From: Gibbula magus
Lineage: Eukaryota > Mollusca > Gastropoda > Trochida > Trochidae
Assembly (NCBI GenBank): GCA_936450465.1
Contig: OW388300.1
Span: 51,198,551 to 51,262,550, forward strand
DNA length: 64,000 nucleotides
Direction of reading: 5' to 3'
Numbering within the stretch: the stretch's first letter is position 1; each line of letters opens with the position of its first letter. Position numbers and translations under genes: made by a program. Below the pieces are notes generated by a model. That model did not search any database, had not been told where the DNA came from, and saw only the letters and a list, made by a program, of their open reading frames with translations. This document shows, in pieces, positions 1-9,440 of the stretch.

Positions 1-403
1 AGTAAAATCAACAAGAAAACAGAAGTAGCTCTTGATGAAAGTTACATAAAAAGAAAATGATAAAGCCAACAAATGACAACACAGAAGCAGCTTTATTCAT
101 TCTAGCTCCGAACATGACTAAGTAAAAATTCGCCAAAAATTAAATAATTCTTCAAAACTTGTTACATTTGCTAAATTTGAAAAGGATGAGATGAATAGTT
201 TTTCTGTAATCGATCAGACAAAAAGTGCTCAGAATATGACAAAGTAAAAAACGAAAAAAATTCGCAAAAAAAATCAAATATTCACCAATTAAGTTTACAT
301 TTCGCACTGCACCTTTTCTAGTGGTGAAGAAGACATGTCGAATTGTAAAAGGATGAAATGACTAGTTTTTCTGTATTTTCGGACGGACGGACAGAAGGAC
401 AGT
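1..403 (-). repeat. Reverse, partial pearl/Helentron-like repeat
   Basis: This is a reverse-strand relative of the element at 22677-23760. Shared blocks are the tail unit (AAGTAGCT... and CATTCTAGCT... read in reverse), two diverged copies of the core containing the reverse of TCGATTACAGAAAAAC, and the GACGGACGGACAGAAGGACAG-type stretch near 382-403. The left side is cut by the window edge, so the terminus is not visible. No ORF. The family assignment rests on comparison with the better copy in this same window. Confidence 0.7.
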
Positions 404-2850
404 TATGTTATGTGTTATGTAATGTTTTAATCGTTATGAGAAGCTACTTTGAAACAAATAACTTATGTAAAACTTAACATGCATGTACATCGTAAAGAGT
501 TATCAGTTTAAACTAATAACAATTTTCATTTTAAGTGAAAATGATAGATGTTGACAGTGCTGCAAATGATGTTGATTAAACACGATATGATAAGTACCGT
601 TTCTTAATTTAAGATCTTAAGTATAGTGCTTGTGTATATTTTAAAGTAAAAGTGCGCATTAGGTGTAATTAATGTCGGATTGATAACAATGTACTATTAG
701 TCCTAATTCCCTGCTTTCCAAACATTTCTATATATATTTTTGTAATTTTGTATTTATTTCAACAGTCTCGCATGTATTTGACATTCGGTAAAAAAGACAA
801 CACCAACGCCTCCTCATCACAATGACCAAGAAGGCTTGAATTGGCAAGATGAGAGCGTTTAAGTCAGCTCGGTTAAAATAAGCGTGATTTCGTCAATAGT
901 TAGAAACTGGGCTAGACACATTGACTGTTGACTTATGTTGCCAATTATTCATGTGACATCCTAATGAAAAGTCAACGTGAGGGAGTAATACACACGTTCC
1001 TTGGAATTCCGCATACAAATGTGGGAGAGTTAACGAGGTCAGTATGAAAAAGTTGGTTCATCAGTTACAGTTATTTGAATATATTTGTTTTTATCTTCCA
1101 CTGAATAAACATAAACACTATGGAAAGTTAGTACTCACTAGTGATGGATAACTATTAGTTAAAAATATCAAGGTGTATATTCATTCATCATGGGACGTAT
1201 TTAATAACAATATATATCTATTATGGGCACTTAAGACATCAGTTTGCTGCAGAAGCAGTTTTTGTTCTGGGACTTTTTGAATTTTGAAAAAGTCTTCTTG
1301 GGAGGCCAATCACTATGACAAGTTGATTCAAGTTTTTATTATTGAACTAGTCTTATATTCAACACACACATGCAACATGTCATGTACTACAAATCTTTTA
1401 AGCCACAAGCGTCATTCAACTCAATACATGCTTGTTGCATCTGTACATTTACACTTGAATTCCACATTTTTGAACATAAACGTATTTCATTGATTGATAA
1501 ACTCATCATATTGACATTCTGTTCTGTTGATATCTTCCGCTGTCTTTTCTCATGATTGTTATGATTTTTCACGATGCTTTTTGAAAACCCATTTTCTTAC
1601 ATTCTAAAACTGTTTCATCCAATTATATAATATCCATGTTTTCAAAACAGTTCATGATCATTCATCATAGGATTGGAAGTTTGAAAGTGAATTATTATTT
1701 AAATTGTAAAATAAAGTATTGTTTGTTAATAAATTGTAAATTAAAATAAAGTATTGTTTGTTAAGAAATGTCTGTAGTTCATTTTGAATATCTTTGGTAA
1801 ATATTTGGAAATTAATGACAAACTTACAATTAGTAACTAGTATTACATATTTACATATCTCATGCATGTACAACAAGGATGAATGTCTTTCAGCGCGGTG
1901 TTTGTATGGTTAACTCTATAGCGACCTGACAAATCCATCTACATGAGGTGGGTCTTTGTTACACACTATATTTTACTGTTGTGAGAACTGTGAATTAGTC
2001 ATTATAAATAAATATATGTTTTTGAGTTTATAACAATCAGTAACTGATGCTCAAAAGTACATTCATTTCAGTATGTTGAGCAATGATTTGTTTCCATATA
2101 AACACATATTGTATTTTATTGAGAATCCCTTGTGAAAATAATGTATCTATATGTACTGGTATATGATTTAAACATATTTATATCATGTGTCAACACGTTT
2201 TAAATAACATGACAAGTGGGAAAGGTGTACAACTATAGTGAAAAATAATTATGGAGCTGTATCCTTTAACAAAGTGTAAAACAGCCAAAACTACAAATCA
2301 CAAGAAAATAACAATCCCACAAAGTACATCTACACACTTCAAACATGACAAACATTTGACAGGTTTGCTCTTGAGACATACTACTGAGATAGTTTCATGG
2401 AAACTGTCAACATTATAATTCCCAAAAACTTCAAACCCCAAAATGTCACTATGACTTTTGATGATCGTTTCACGTACACAATTTTGTTGGCCGAAACTGA
2501 TAATCCATATAATTTCTATTTAGGAAGAATATGATATCGAATTAAAGAGGAATTCCATGAGAAGTAATCAAAGGATTTAAAAGATGGTGGTTTATATATT
2601 TATGATAGTTGCAGTCACTGTCATGACTGTGTGGTTTCCTATTAAGTGATTTTGAACATTTAAGTTACAGGCCTTAGGTTAGAAGTAAAAAATAAGAGTA
2701 AATGCGTTTAATAAATCGTAGTTGCTCTTATTGTATTGAATCTGGAACTAAGAAGAGAGCACGTGTTAATTCTCAGTAATGTGTGCACAGACGTTAAACT
2801 CTTTGTATATGTATCCGAGAGAATATATATATATATATTTTATTTTTTGA
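404..2850. other. Non-coding AT-rich stretch, nothing recognised
   Basis: No ORF above about 70 codons, no paired repeats and no TE hallmark seen. A duplicated short block (AAATTGTAAA...AAAGTATTGTTTGTTAA) lies at about 1703-1765, and a short (TA)n tract at about 2825-2840 precedes the direct repeat at 2851. The short ORFs here (for example 1284-1493, 1370-1555 and 1658-1876) have AT-driven composition and overlap on both strands, so I treat them as chance. Confidence 0.6.
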
Positions 2851-3222
2851 TTTTATAAGAAGAACTTTTTCAAGAAGCACAAAATCGTATACTCCCCGAA
2901 ACTACATGTATACTAGAAATGTCAATTATGCAATTGAAACAAATGATCAATTCATTGACTGTGGGCCAGGATGTGAGACCTGCAATGACTCAAATTTTAA
3001 TCCCTCGTAAATAGTTTATTGTGTGCTAATCAAGCTAACCACATGTCACTTACCAATCAATCAACGTCTATTGTACATTGTTTAAGCTACCTATATATTC
3101 GATATGTTGAAAATGCTCCACACTGTTGAAAAGACTTGTAAACAAGTCGAAATGCGACGCATCCAGTCATCATTAAAATGATATCTACAGCAAGTGTCGT
3201 CTGAAGTATTTTATTTTTATAT
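2851..3222 (+). repeat. Left direct repeat of a Penelope-like tandem element
   Basis: This segment repeats 4345-4653 almost identically. It starts inside the coding sequence (the IRRTFSRSTKSYTPRNYMYT region), passes its stop codon and runs into the 3' flank. Relative to the right copy it carries about 60 extra bases (roughly 2986-3045), which give this copy an earlier stop. A 5'-truncated copy placed head-to-tail in front of a longer one is the arrangement typical of Penelope-like elements ('pseudo-LTR'). It ends where the two copies diverge, after TATTTTATTT. Confidence 0.75.
3123..3163 (+). other. Hammerhead-like motif in left direct repeat
   Basis: In order: CTGTTGA (3123-3129), a perfect 6-bp hairpin GACTTG/CAAGTC with loop TAAA (3133-3148), GAAA (3149-3152), a mini-hairpin TGC-GAC-GCA (3153-3161), then TC. 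This order matches core box, stem II, GAAA, very short stem III and NUH cleavage site of minimal type I hammerheads known from Penelope-like elements. Against it: the core box differs from CTGATGA at one base, three extra As precede stem II, and I cannot draw a convincing stem I. An identical copy lies at 4562-4602. Confidence 0.4.
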
Positions 3223-3288
3223 ACATTTACTTCACGTGAGACCTTCCTCAACTTTTTCATATCTATAATCCACGTGGAAAGACTGAAG

Positions 3289-4524
3289 ATGGCACAAGCT
3301 AAGGATATCATGAAGGCGATTAAGCAGCTGAAGAGGAGCAATGAAAAAGTGAACAAAAACATTTCTCGGGAATTGTGTTTATTGAAACACCAGGTTTTAG
3401 AGATGTCTCGCTTCATTGGACTGATTACCGACGACGTACCTCCAGTTGAAACTGAAGAACAGAGAGGGATCACTCAACCCGAACTGGAGGATTATGCCCA
3501 GAGGCATTATGGTTCACACCTCGAATTGCAGAATGACAACGAAGTGGAGTATGAAGCTTTTCAAACCCGAAAAGCAATGATCAAGACATGGCGACGGAAG
3601 CTAAATGAAAGAAAGCAGGCCTATTATAATGCTGTTCGAACTAAACGGACTGCAGAAATATACAGTGACTTTCTAGAAATGCCAACCCCTTACATACCGA
3701 ATAAATTTCTGGAAAAGGGAAATGGATTTACATCAGATGAGCTGAGGAAGCAATTTTCCATACAGCAAGTGGAAAAGGAGACCCACCATCTTCTGAATGA
3801 ACATGTAAGATATGTGCAAACATACCATAGGATAGACGAATATATATCAGACCTACTTACAAATGCCTCCAGTGATTCCTTGCAGGATAAACTGTTGGAA
3901 ATCTGGAAGAATGACATTATAAGGGAAGAAAATAAAAGTGTTAAATTGTGGATGAAAAAAGAAGATTGGTTAATAAATCTGCCTTTGGCAAGACAATCAA
4001 ATGTACAGAAGAAAAAAAGAAACATTGCATACAACGGAAGTAAGCAGGTCGGAAACCACAGAGTCCGCAAGGAGAGAGGAAATCGTAACAGAAGACCACT
4101 TGCAGTTCCAAACAGAGACAAATATATGGATCAAACTGATTATCATCACTACGAATCAGATGGGTCCTTCTCAATAGAGGGGATGAATCAGTCCCCAGTG
4201 TTATCATCAACTGAGGACTTAGACCAAACCAACACAAGTGCAACCGACCAAACCACTGTGTCACCAGCAGAAACAACAAACATTGACTTTAATAACACCT
4301 CTTCAGATTCCTCTCCAAACACCATGAAAAAAGGTCTTTGGAGTAAATTTGATTTTATAAGAAGAACTTTTTCAAGAAGCACAAAATCGTATACTCCCCG
4401 AAACTACATGTATACTAGAAATGTCAATTATGCAATTGAAACAAATGATCAATTCATTGACTGTGGGCCAGGATGTGAGACCTGTCACTTACCAATCAAT
4501 CAACGTCTATTGTACATTGTTTAA
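3289..4524 (+). CDS. Unrecognised 411-aa ORF, possibly Penelope-like N-terminal domain protein
   Basis: Intact ORF from ATG at 3289; an in-frame GTG at 3274 could extend the frame by five codons, but ATG is the likelier start. Seen in the sequence: a Lys/Glu-rich, probably coiled-coil N-terminus (residues about 1-110); a basic helical segment (KTWRRKLNERKQAYYNAV) followed by YSDFLEMPTPYIPNKFLEK; a further helical region with a DWLINL motif; a basic stretch (about 230-270); a Ser/Thr/Asn-rich low-complexity linker (about 275-345); and a C-terminus with a C-x3-C-x2-C cluster (CGPGCETC). The pattern helical region, x-IPxKF/L, charged helix, then 'W/F-x-x-L' resembles the N-terminal region of Penelope-like proteins, and the CETC cluster resembles their pre-endonuclease linker, but there is no RT between them. 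Direct repeats on both sides support a retroelement. It could be an internally deleted, non-autonomous copy or an independent structural ORF. Family assignment is inference. Confidence 0.6.
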   Translation: MAQAKDIMKAIKQLKRSNEKVNKNISRELCLLKHQVLEMSRFIGLITDDVPPVETEEQRGITQPELEDYAQRHYGSHLELQNDNEVEYEAFQTRKAMIKTWRRKLNERKQAYYNAVRTKRTAEIYSDFLEMPTPYIPNKFLEKGNGFTSDELRKQFSIQQVEKETHHLLNEHVRYVQTYHRIDEYISDLLTNASSDSLQDKLLEIWKNDIIREENKSVKLWMKKEDWLINLPLARQSNVQKKKRNIAYNGSKQVGNHRVRKERGNRNRRPLAVPNRDKYMDQTDYHHYESDGSFSIEGMNQSPVLSSTEDLDQTNTSATDQTTVSPAETTNIDFNNTSSDSSPNTMKKGLWSKFDFIRRTFSRSTKSYTPRNYMYTRNVNYAIETNDQFIDCGPGCETCHLPINQRLLYIV

Positions 4525-4648
4525 GCTACCTATATATTCGCCATGTTGAAAATGCTCCACACTGTTGAAAAGACTTGTAAACAAGTCGAAATGCGACGCA
4601 TCCAGTCATCATTAAAATGATATCTACAGCAAGTGTCGTCTGAAGTAT

Positions 4649-4655
<7 letters not shown>
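4345..4655 (+). repeat. Right direct repeat of the Penelope-like element
   Basis: Contains the last codons of the 3289-4524 ORF, its TAA stop, about 130 bases of 3' flank with the same hammerhead-like motif (CTGTTGA 4562-4568, hairpin 4572-4587, GAAA 4588-4591), and ends in a (TA)n tract (4656-4682). It is nearly identical to 2851-3222, which points to recent origin or recent homogenisation. Confidence 0.75.
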
Positions 4656-4686
<31 letters not shown>

Positions 4687-5319
4687 CAACTCAATGGTTG
4701 ATGTATGTGAGATATTGAAACTTGAAAGAGAGTGGAAATCTGCAAACACTGTTCCGAATGTATCGAATGATACCCAGTTTTCATCGTGGGGTCCTTACGA
4801 GGCGCAACCGGGAAAGGCTCCACGTGGAAAGCTGAAATAGATTCCGGTGGTGAATCATGTTAAGTTGATGGTTGGCATAATAATCTAAAACATAGTTTGT
4901 GGTTTGGCTTTCGACCAGAGCACCGAGGTACAAAGAACATTATTATATTTTCCATCTTTATTGCTAAATGTATTCGATGTCATTTCAAAGGAACGGACTA
5001 AGTCGAAATCATTGTTGATCAAATGGCTTAGCATTGTAGTAATACATCCCTTTTAACATATTTATTGCAACTTGAAAGAGTGGAAATCTGCAATGCAAAT
5101 ATCGAAGTGATATCATTGATCTCTTCCGTTTCAGAGAGATAAACAGATAAGGATAAAGGATAAACCTTCTGATCATCTGAGCTAACATTGAAGATGCGCA
5201 TTACAGAAGATTGGAGGGTGTGACAAAAAGAGATGTGGATAGTTCACTTCGATATGTCGAGTGTTTGGACTACGCTCCGCTGTTATATTATCATAAACAC
5301 AGCAGTGATGTCTTATAAT
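4656..5319. other. (TA)n tract then unassigned sequence
   Basis: A pure TA tract at about 4656-4682 marks the end of the upstream element. The rest has no supported gene. A short phrase AACTTGAAAGAG...GTGGAAATCTGCAA occurs twice (about 4718 and 5070), suggesting a degenerate local duplication. Nothing else recognised. Confidence 0.5.
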
Positions 5320-5610
5320 AGTACGTTTTTGATAAAACGTCATTATTTATGCTGACCGTTGATAACTCACTGTAGCCAAATGAGTCTCTCTCAATTAATC
5401 ACTAGACCAATATAACACAGTAAAATGAAATGAGTTATCTCCCTACACCCTTGCTCCCCACTAGGTGGCTTTACCCAGTGACGTCAATTTGTTTTCTCCT
5501 GGCGCAGGCAGCTCTCGGACTCGCAGGAGGGGAGGTGGGAGGGGTATACAGACTGGTGAGTTAATAGCGGTGAGTATAAATAAAGACGTTTAACCCTCGT
5601 ACGACTTTTT

Positions 5611-5627
5611 GGGGTCTATTAGACCCC
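5611..5627. repeat. piggyBac subterminal palindrome, left outer
   Basis: GGGGTCTATTAGACCCC immediately follows the left TIR. A second copy GGGGTCTAATAGACCC is at 5798-5813 and a mirrored one GGGGTCTTTTAGACCCC at 9316-9332. Repeated palindromes near both ends are probable transposase-binding sites; this function is inferred from position only. Confidence 0.7.
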
Positions 5628-5797
5628 AGCATCATGTTTTTAGCTGCAACAATGAACTAATGTTTTATTATTGAACATGCATTGTGTATTCTCAAGTTGG
5701 TCTTTTTTACCCAAGAAAATGTTATTCAGATGTATCTATGTATATGATGATGAAATATACATGCCTTCAAACTCGTATACCCCCCTGCCCACCACGT

Positions 5798-5813
5798 GGG
5801 GTCTAATAGACCC
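5798..5813. repeat. piggyBac subterminal palindrome, left inner
   Basis: GGGGTCTAATAGACCC, about 190 bp inside the left end. It shares its arms with 5611-5627 and 9316-9332; only the spacer differs. Confidence 0.7.
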
Positions 5814-6061
5814 TAGCAGTAATATGGACACGTATGATTGTCGCCACTCACCATAATTCCCTTTCAAGCTTGATAATGCATTGTGTTATGTGTCATGCAT
5901 AAGTGTAAGTCTTGGACGTTCAATTATCGCAAATAATTACACTTTAAATGATTTGAAAATAAATTATTGTTTCGTACCGTGAGAAATCCACTGAACAATC
6001 CAACGAATCGTTCTATATGCTTCATAGATGTGTGTAATAGTCACATTCTGGCCCTGTAAAG

Positions 6062-7598
6062 ATGGCAGAACGTAATGTTTTTAATTTCATGCAAAATGAG
6101 TTGTGTGGCGACAAAGTCAATGAGTATGACAATGAGCCAAGCGAAAATGACTCCGAGTCAGACGAGGAGTATATTCCTCCCAGTGATGATTCGGACATGA
6201 GTGATGTTGCAGCCAGTCCAGATGAGGTTTCCTCAACTGACGACAGTTCAGATGATGATTTGAATTCAACTGATAATTCGTTTTTGGCCAGAGATGGAAC
6301 ACGATGGTCAAAGGTTCCCCTTCCAACATCACGAACACCATCACGAAATATCATCAGACAAGCAAATCCAAAGGTGATGAACGTTGGGGGTCATATTGAA
6401 ACCCCACTCCAAGCTTTCAGTCTGTTCTTCCCCAATGACGTGATTGATATAATTGTTACTTATACCAACATGATCGCAAAGTCGAAAACAGTCCAATGGG
6501 TTGAAACGAACCGAGATGAAATCAGAGCTCTAATTGGCATTCTCATTATCAGTGGATTTACTCAAAATAACAACTCGAGCACAGAGGTGCTGTGGAGTAT
6601 GAAGTATGGAGTTTCCATCATCAGATCAACAATGACCCGCAATCGCTTTCAAGCCCTACTTACATACTTGAGATTTGATGATCGGGAAGAGAGATTACAG
6701 AATCGCATGGATGATAAACTGGCACCCATACGAGAACTCTTCACCAAATTCAACAAGAACTTACAGAAGTATTATTCACCAGGACCATATCTTACAGTTG
6801 ATGAGCAATTGATTCCTTTTCGTGGACGATGCAGTTTCAAGCAATACCTCCCTATGAAGCCCGACAAATACGGCTTGAAGCTGTTTTGGATTGTCGACGC
6901 AAAAACATTTTACCCATTGCAGTGCTATCCATATATAGGGAAGGAAGATGGGAAAAAACAGACTGGTTTGGGAGAAAAAGTTGTAATGCAACTCACAAGA
7001 CCATATACCAAATCTGGAAGGAACATAACTATGGATAATTACTTCACAAGTCTGAACCTGGCAACAAATCTAGAGAGAGATGGCCTTACACTCATTGGCA
7101 CTGTCAGATCAAACCGAAAGTTTGTTCCTAAAGAATTCCTCAAGCAGAAGTCACGACCAGTGGAGTCTTCACTGTTTGGATTCCGCGAGAAATCAACTCT
7201 GGTGTCCTATGTACCGAAAAAATGCAAGGCTGTCCTCCTCCTTTCATCAATGCACAGCGAAGGTGATGTTGTTCCAGAGGCGAAGAACAAGCCTGAAATA
7301 ATCATGACGTACAACCAAACTAAAGGCGGTGTTGACTCACTGGACCAATTGGCACACAGATATATGACAAAAAGAAGGACAAAGCGATGGCCGCTTGTCT
7401 ACCTGATGAATATGATTGATGTCGCTGGAATAGCTGCCTTCATCATTTGGTGCCTAGCCAATCCTGAGTGGCATCCAAAGAGGTTGTGTAGACGACGCCT
7501 GTTCCTTGAAGCTCTTGGTGAAGAGATGGGTGTCCAGTGTTGTCACTACAAACAATAGATTACGGCTGCAGGTCGACATTCAGAATGCTAGTTTTCAG
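6062..7598 (+). pseudogene. piggyBac transposase, exon 1, frameshifted near its end
   Basis: The DDE-type transposase performs cut-and-paste transposition at TTAA. The open frame runs from ATG 6062 to TAG 7556-7558 (498 codons). Residues about 20-90 are acidic and Ser/Asp-rich, as usual for the family. The catalytic core follows, with the expected aspartates in TVDEQLIPFRGR, ITMDNYFTS and KGGVDSLDQ. The frame then stops early: dropping one G from GGG at 7528-7530 opens a frame to a canonical donor (CAG|GTATGT, exon end 7598) whose phase matches the acceptor at 7908-7909. So I infer a single-base insertion that detaches the zinc-finger exon (7910-8077). The rest looks intact. A sequencing or assembly error in the G run is the main alternative. 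Whether the 498-residue product binds the element ends without its Cys-rich tail is uncertain. Confidence 0.9.
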
Positions 7599-7909
7599 GT
7601 ATGTATCAGTTTCTCGCCCTCAAGTAATCAAATTATGTGAAATGATCATCACACAATTGCCTATGGATTTCAAACTTCTTCTTTGGTGATGTATTTGAAA
7701 CCTTTCAATGTCCAACTGACAGTGCATAATATAGTTGGAAAAACGATGTCAGTTGGAAATTGACACTTTGCAAATACCAGAATAAAGAGGTGTGAAATCC
7801 AAAAGAAATGTATTCATTGTTAAAGTCAAAATCTAAATGCAACTGAAATTGTGTATTTCACACGTTGAACGTTGTGTGTATCACTCATGAAAACATTTTT
7901 CTTTTGTAG
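7599..7909 (+). other. Intron of the piggyBac transposase
   Basis: Donor CAG|GTATGT at 7599 and acceptor TTTTCTTTTGTAG ending at 7909, with a pyrimidine-rich tract before it. Phase 0 on both sides when the preceding 23 codons are read in the +1-shifted frame. Length 311 bp. Confidence 0.75.
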
Positions 7910-8077
7910 CTCCAACCAGTTGCAGCAGTTCCATCAGTGAAAGGACCAGCTAAGAGGAAGCGCTGTGGGATTTGTCCAAGGGAGACCGATAGGAAGTCAT
8001 CCACCGTCTGTGCAAAGTGCAATAGAAATGTCTGTGTTGAACACAGCGTGGTTTTCTGTAAGCAGTGTAGTGGCTAG
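7910..8077 (+). CDS. piggyBac transposase exon 2, C-terminal Cys-rich domain
   Basis: 56 codons including TAG 8075-8077. After a short linker it encodes a basic segment (KRKRCGICPRETDRK) and a cross-brace zinc-finger pattern: CGIC, CAKC, CVEH and CKQC pairs. This is the C-terminal cysteine-rich domain that binds the terminal repeats and helps nuclear import in piggyBac transposases. No start codon of its own fits, which supports splicing from exon 1. An ATTAAA poly(A)-like signal follows at 8083-8088. It reads as intact; only its connection to exon 1 is broken by the one-base shift. Confidence 0.85.
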   Translation, partial: LQPVAAVPSVKGPAKRKRCGICPRETDRKSSTVCAKCNRNVCVEHSVVFCKQCSG

Positions 8078-8148
8078 CCATAATTAAAAGAAGAACAGAT
8101 AAAGGAACTATGTGTTCAGTGTATTAAGAACATTTATTGGGTTTGTTT

Positions 8149-8298
8149 TCAGTTGTAAGGCTTGTATCTGCGGGATGTAGATTTGCCAGGCTTGCACGAT
8201 TTGCTGGGGGCTGAGGATTTATCAGGGTTGCATTCGGGGCAGCTCTTGGGGGGAGGCCGCCACGGCATTTCTAGGAATGCCCTTAGAACGTGGACACC
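8149..8298 (-). CDS. Antisense piggyBac accessory gene, exon 4 (last)
   Basis: Reading on the minus strand, acceptor TTTTCTTTTCAG ends at 8299 and the exon runs to TGA at 8151-8149 (49 codons plus stop). It encodes GVHVLRAFLEMPWRPPPKSC and then a Ser/Lys/Cys-rich basic tail with a C-P-E-C pair. AATAAA follows at 8138-8133, ending the gene between it and the convergent transposase (stop 8077). The phase joins exon 3 exactly. Confidence 0.75.
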   Translation of the reverse strand, partial: GVHVLRAFLEMPWRPPPKSCPECNPDKSSAPSKSCKPGKSTSRRYKPYN

Positions 8299-8440
8299 CT
8301 GAAAAGAAAACAAGATAACAGTGTTTGCTTTATAGTTTGAAATTTTCTCATTGAACATGCGAAAATATGTGTGAAAATAAAGAATCGTTCATCAAATGTT
8401 GTTTGGTTTAATTCTGAACACAGTTTTATATTATACTTAC

Positions 8441-8563
8441 ATCAGTGCGATATTGGTCATCCTGCTTCCCCTGGTCTTCCCCCGGTAATCGCTCCCTCAC
8501 CACGTCTCTGATTTCCAGGGGGAAGACCACAGTGCTTCCTGGGGGTGCCAGCTTGCCTCCGTA
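8441..8563 (-). CDS. Antisense piggyBac accessory gene, exon 3
   Basis: 123 nt (41 codons, phase 0 at both ends). Acceptor GATTTTGTAG precedes 8563; donor ACTGAT|GTAAGT follows 8441. It encodes YGGKLAPPGSTVVFPLEIRD followed by a charged segment VVRERLPGEDQGKQDDQYRTD. GC content is clearly above that of the neighbouring introns, as expected for coding sequence. No family recognised. Confidence 0.75.
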
Positions 8564-8909
8564 CTACAAAATCAGGCGAGAACTATCTAATATCACAAAG
8601 CAAAAAGTACATTTCAAAACATCCTGCTACATCAGGGAATATGACTCCGTATTTTCAACTGCAGTTATATACGCTGATGTAGAAGAATGATTTCAATATA
8701 ACAACATATATGATAGTAACATTCTATACAGAAAGACTGGATATACAAACATTTACCTGAGGATTTTACCTTAAAATAATTGTGATTGAAATGCGTATGA
8801 AGTTTAGTAAATTCATGATCAGCTTATGTAGTTTGAGGTTATTTTCTTGACGTTGTACAGATTGGTATTTTGTTGGCATAATATGCTGCATGTAAGGATA
8901 AATACTTAC

Positions 8910-9000
8910 CACGACCTGGCCGTACATGGCTTTATATACGGCTTTTCGCCCTTCCCCATGATGAAACATTAGGTGCCAAAGCCCTTAGGGAATTTCCAGG
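8910..9000 (-). CDS. Antisense piggyBac accessory gene, exon 2
   Basis: Acceptor TTATTTTTAG precedes 9000; donor GTCGTG|GTAAGT follows 8910. It encodes a segment including GLWHLMFHHGEGRKAVYKAM. With exon 1, phase adds to exactly 42 codons, but one in-frame TAA (8987-8985) lies at codon 17. Starting instead at ATG 8969-8967 gives an uninterrupted product of about 110 residues through exons 2-4. So the gene is either lightly damaged or uses the internal start. Confidence 0.65.
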
Positions 9001-9233
9001 CTAAAAATAATTAGCAATGCTTAATAACATATCATTTGAAATTCAAAATTTTACAAGGAACAAATTTAGATGACACCGTTATTACCATGCGATACAAAAT
9101 AAACAACTTCTCTTTTTATTTCACTCATGTCAAGTTATACATTGTGGAGAAATTGAAAATACAACTAATCTTATGTATTCTTATTCGTACAAGATATCTA
9201 TCACAACGTTTGCTTAGCCTCCTTTTTACTTAC

Positions 9234-9268
9234 GACAACTCGGCCAACTTCTCTGCCAGCGCTTCCAT
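9234..9268 (-). CDS. Antisense piggyBac accessory gene, exon 1 (putative)
   Basis: ATG at 9268-9266 in context CAACATGGAA opens MEALAEKLAELS and ends at a perfect GTAAGT donor (9233-9228), phase 2. The gene starts about 110 bp inside the right terminal repeat and runs towards the transposase, a convergent layout. Complete model: 35+91+123+150 nt = 133 codons including stop, with all four exons in consistent phase. No similarity recognised, so no function is assigned. Proximity to the TIR suggests the right terminus supplies its promoter. Confidence 0.6.
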
Positions 9269-9380
9269 GTTGAACGGTGAAGACTTTCAGGTGCCGTACG
9301 TGACAAAAAGGAATTGGGGTCTTTTAGACCCCAAAAGTAGTAGGTGTGAGTTTTTTTAGAAAAGTCGTACGAGGGTTAAA

Positions 9381-9440
9381 TAAAAAAACAACGTACTATT
9401 ATTTACATGCACACGTTGATAACTCGCCGTAGCCAGCATG
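9381..9440 (-). repeat. DIRS-type internal complementary region, distal half
   Basis: Continues across the piggyBac insertion from 5555-5593. Contains AACGTACTATTATTTACATG and GTTGATAACTC. The reverse complement matches the outer right end (about 10000-10036) followed by the outer left end (5320 onwards), as expected for the template of DIRS circle-junction formation. Confidence 0.75.

Larger units (their letters stand above)
5594..9376 (+). mobile_element. Complete piggyBac transposon, TTAA target site
   Basis: Terminal inverted repeats CCCTCGTACGACTTTT lie at 5594-5609 and, reversed, at 9361-9376. They are flanked by TTAA at 5590-5593 and 9377-9380, the exact piggyBac target-site duplication. 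The 3783-bp element holds a plus-strand transposase (6062-8077) and a convergent minus-strand spliced gene (9268-8149). Subterminal palindromes of the form GGGGTCTNNNAGACCC occur twice on the left (5611-5627, 5798-5813) and once on the right (9316-9332). It sits inside the ICR of a DIRS-type shell, so it is younger than that shell. Both ends look intact, so the element could be mobilised in trans. Confidence 0.95.

Noticed and set aside
3123..3163. Calling a functional hammerhead ribozyme
   Set aside because: Core box mismatch, extra As and no convincing stem I; kept only as a hammerhead-like motif.
3690..4279. Minus-strand ORFs of 143 and 112 codons
   Set aside because: Shadows of the plus-strand 3289-4524 ORF; low-quality Phe/Ser-rich composition.
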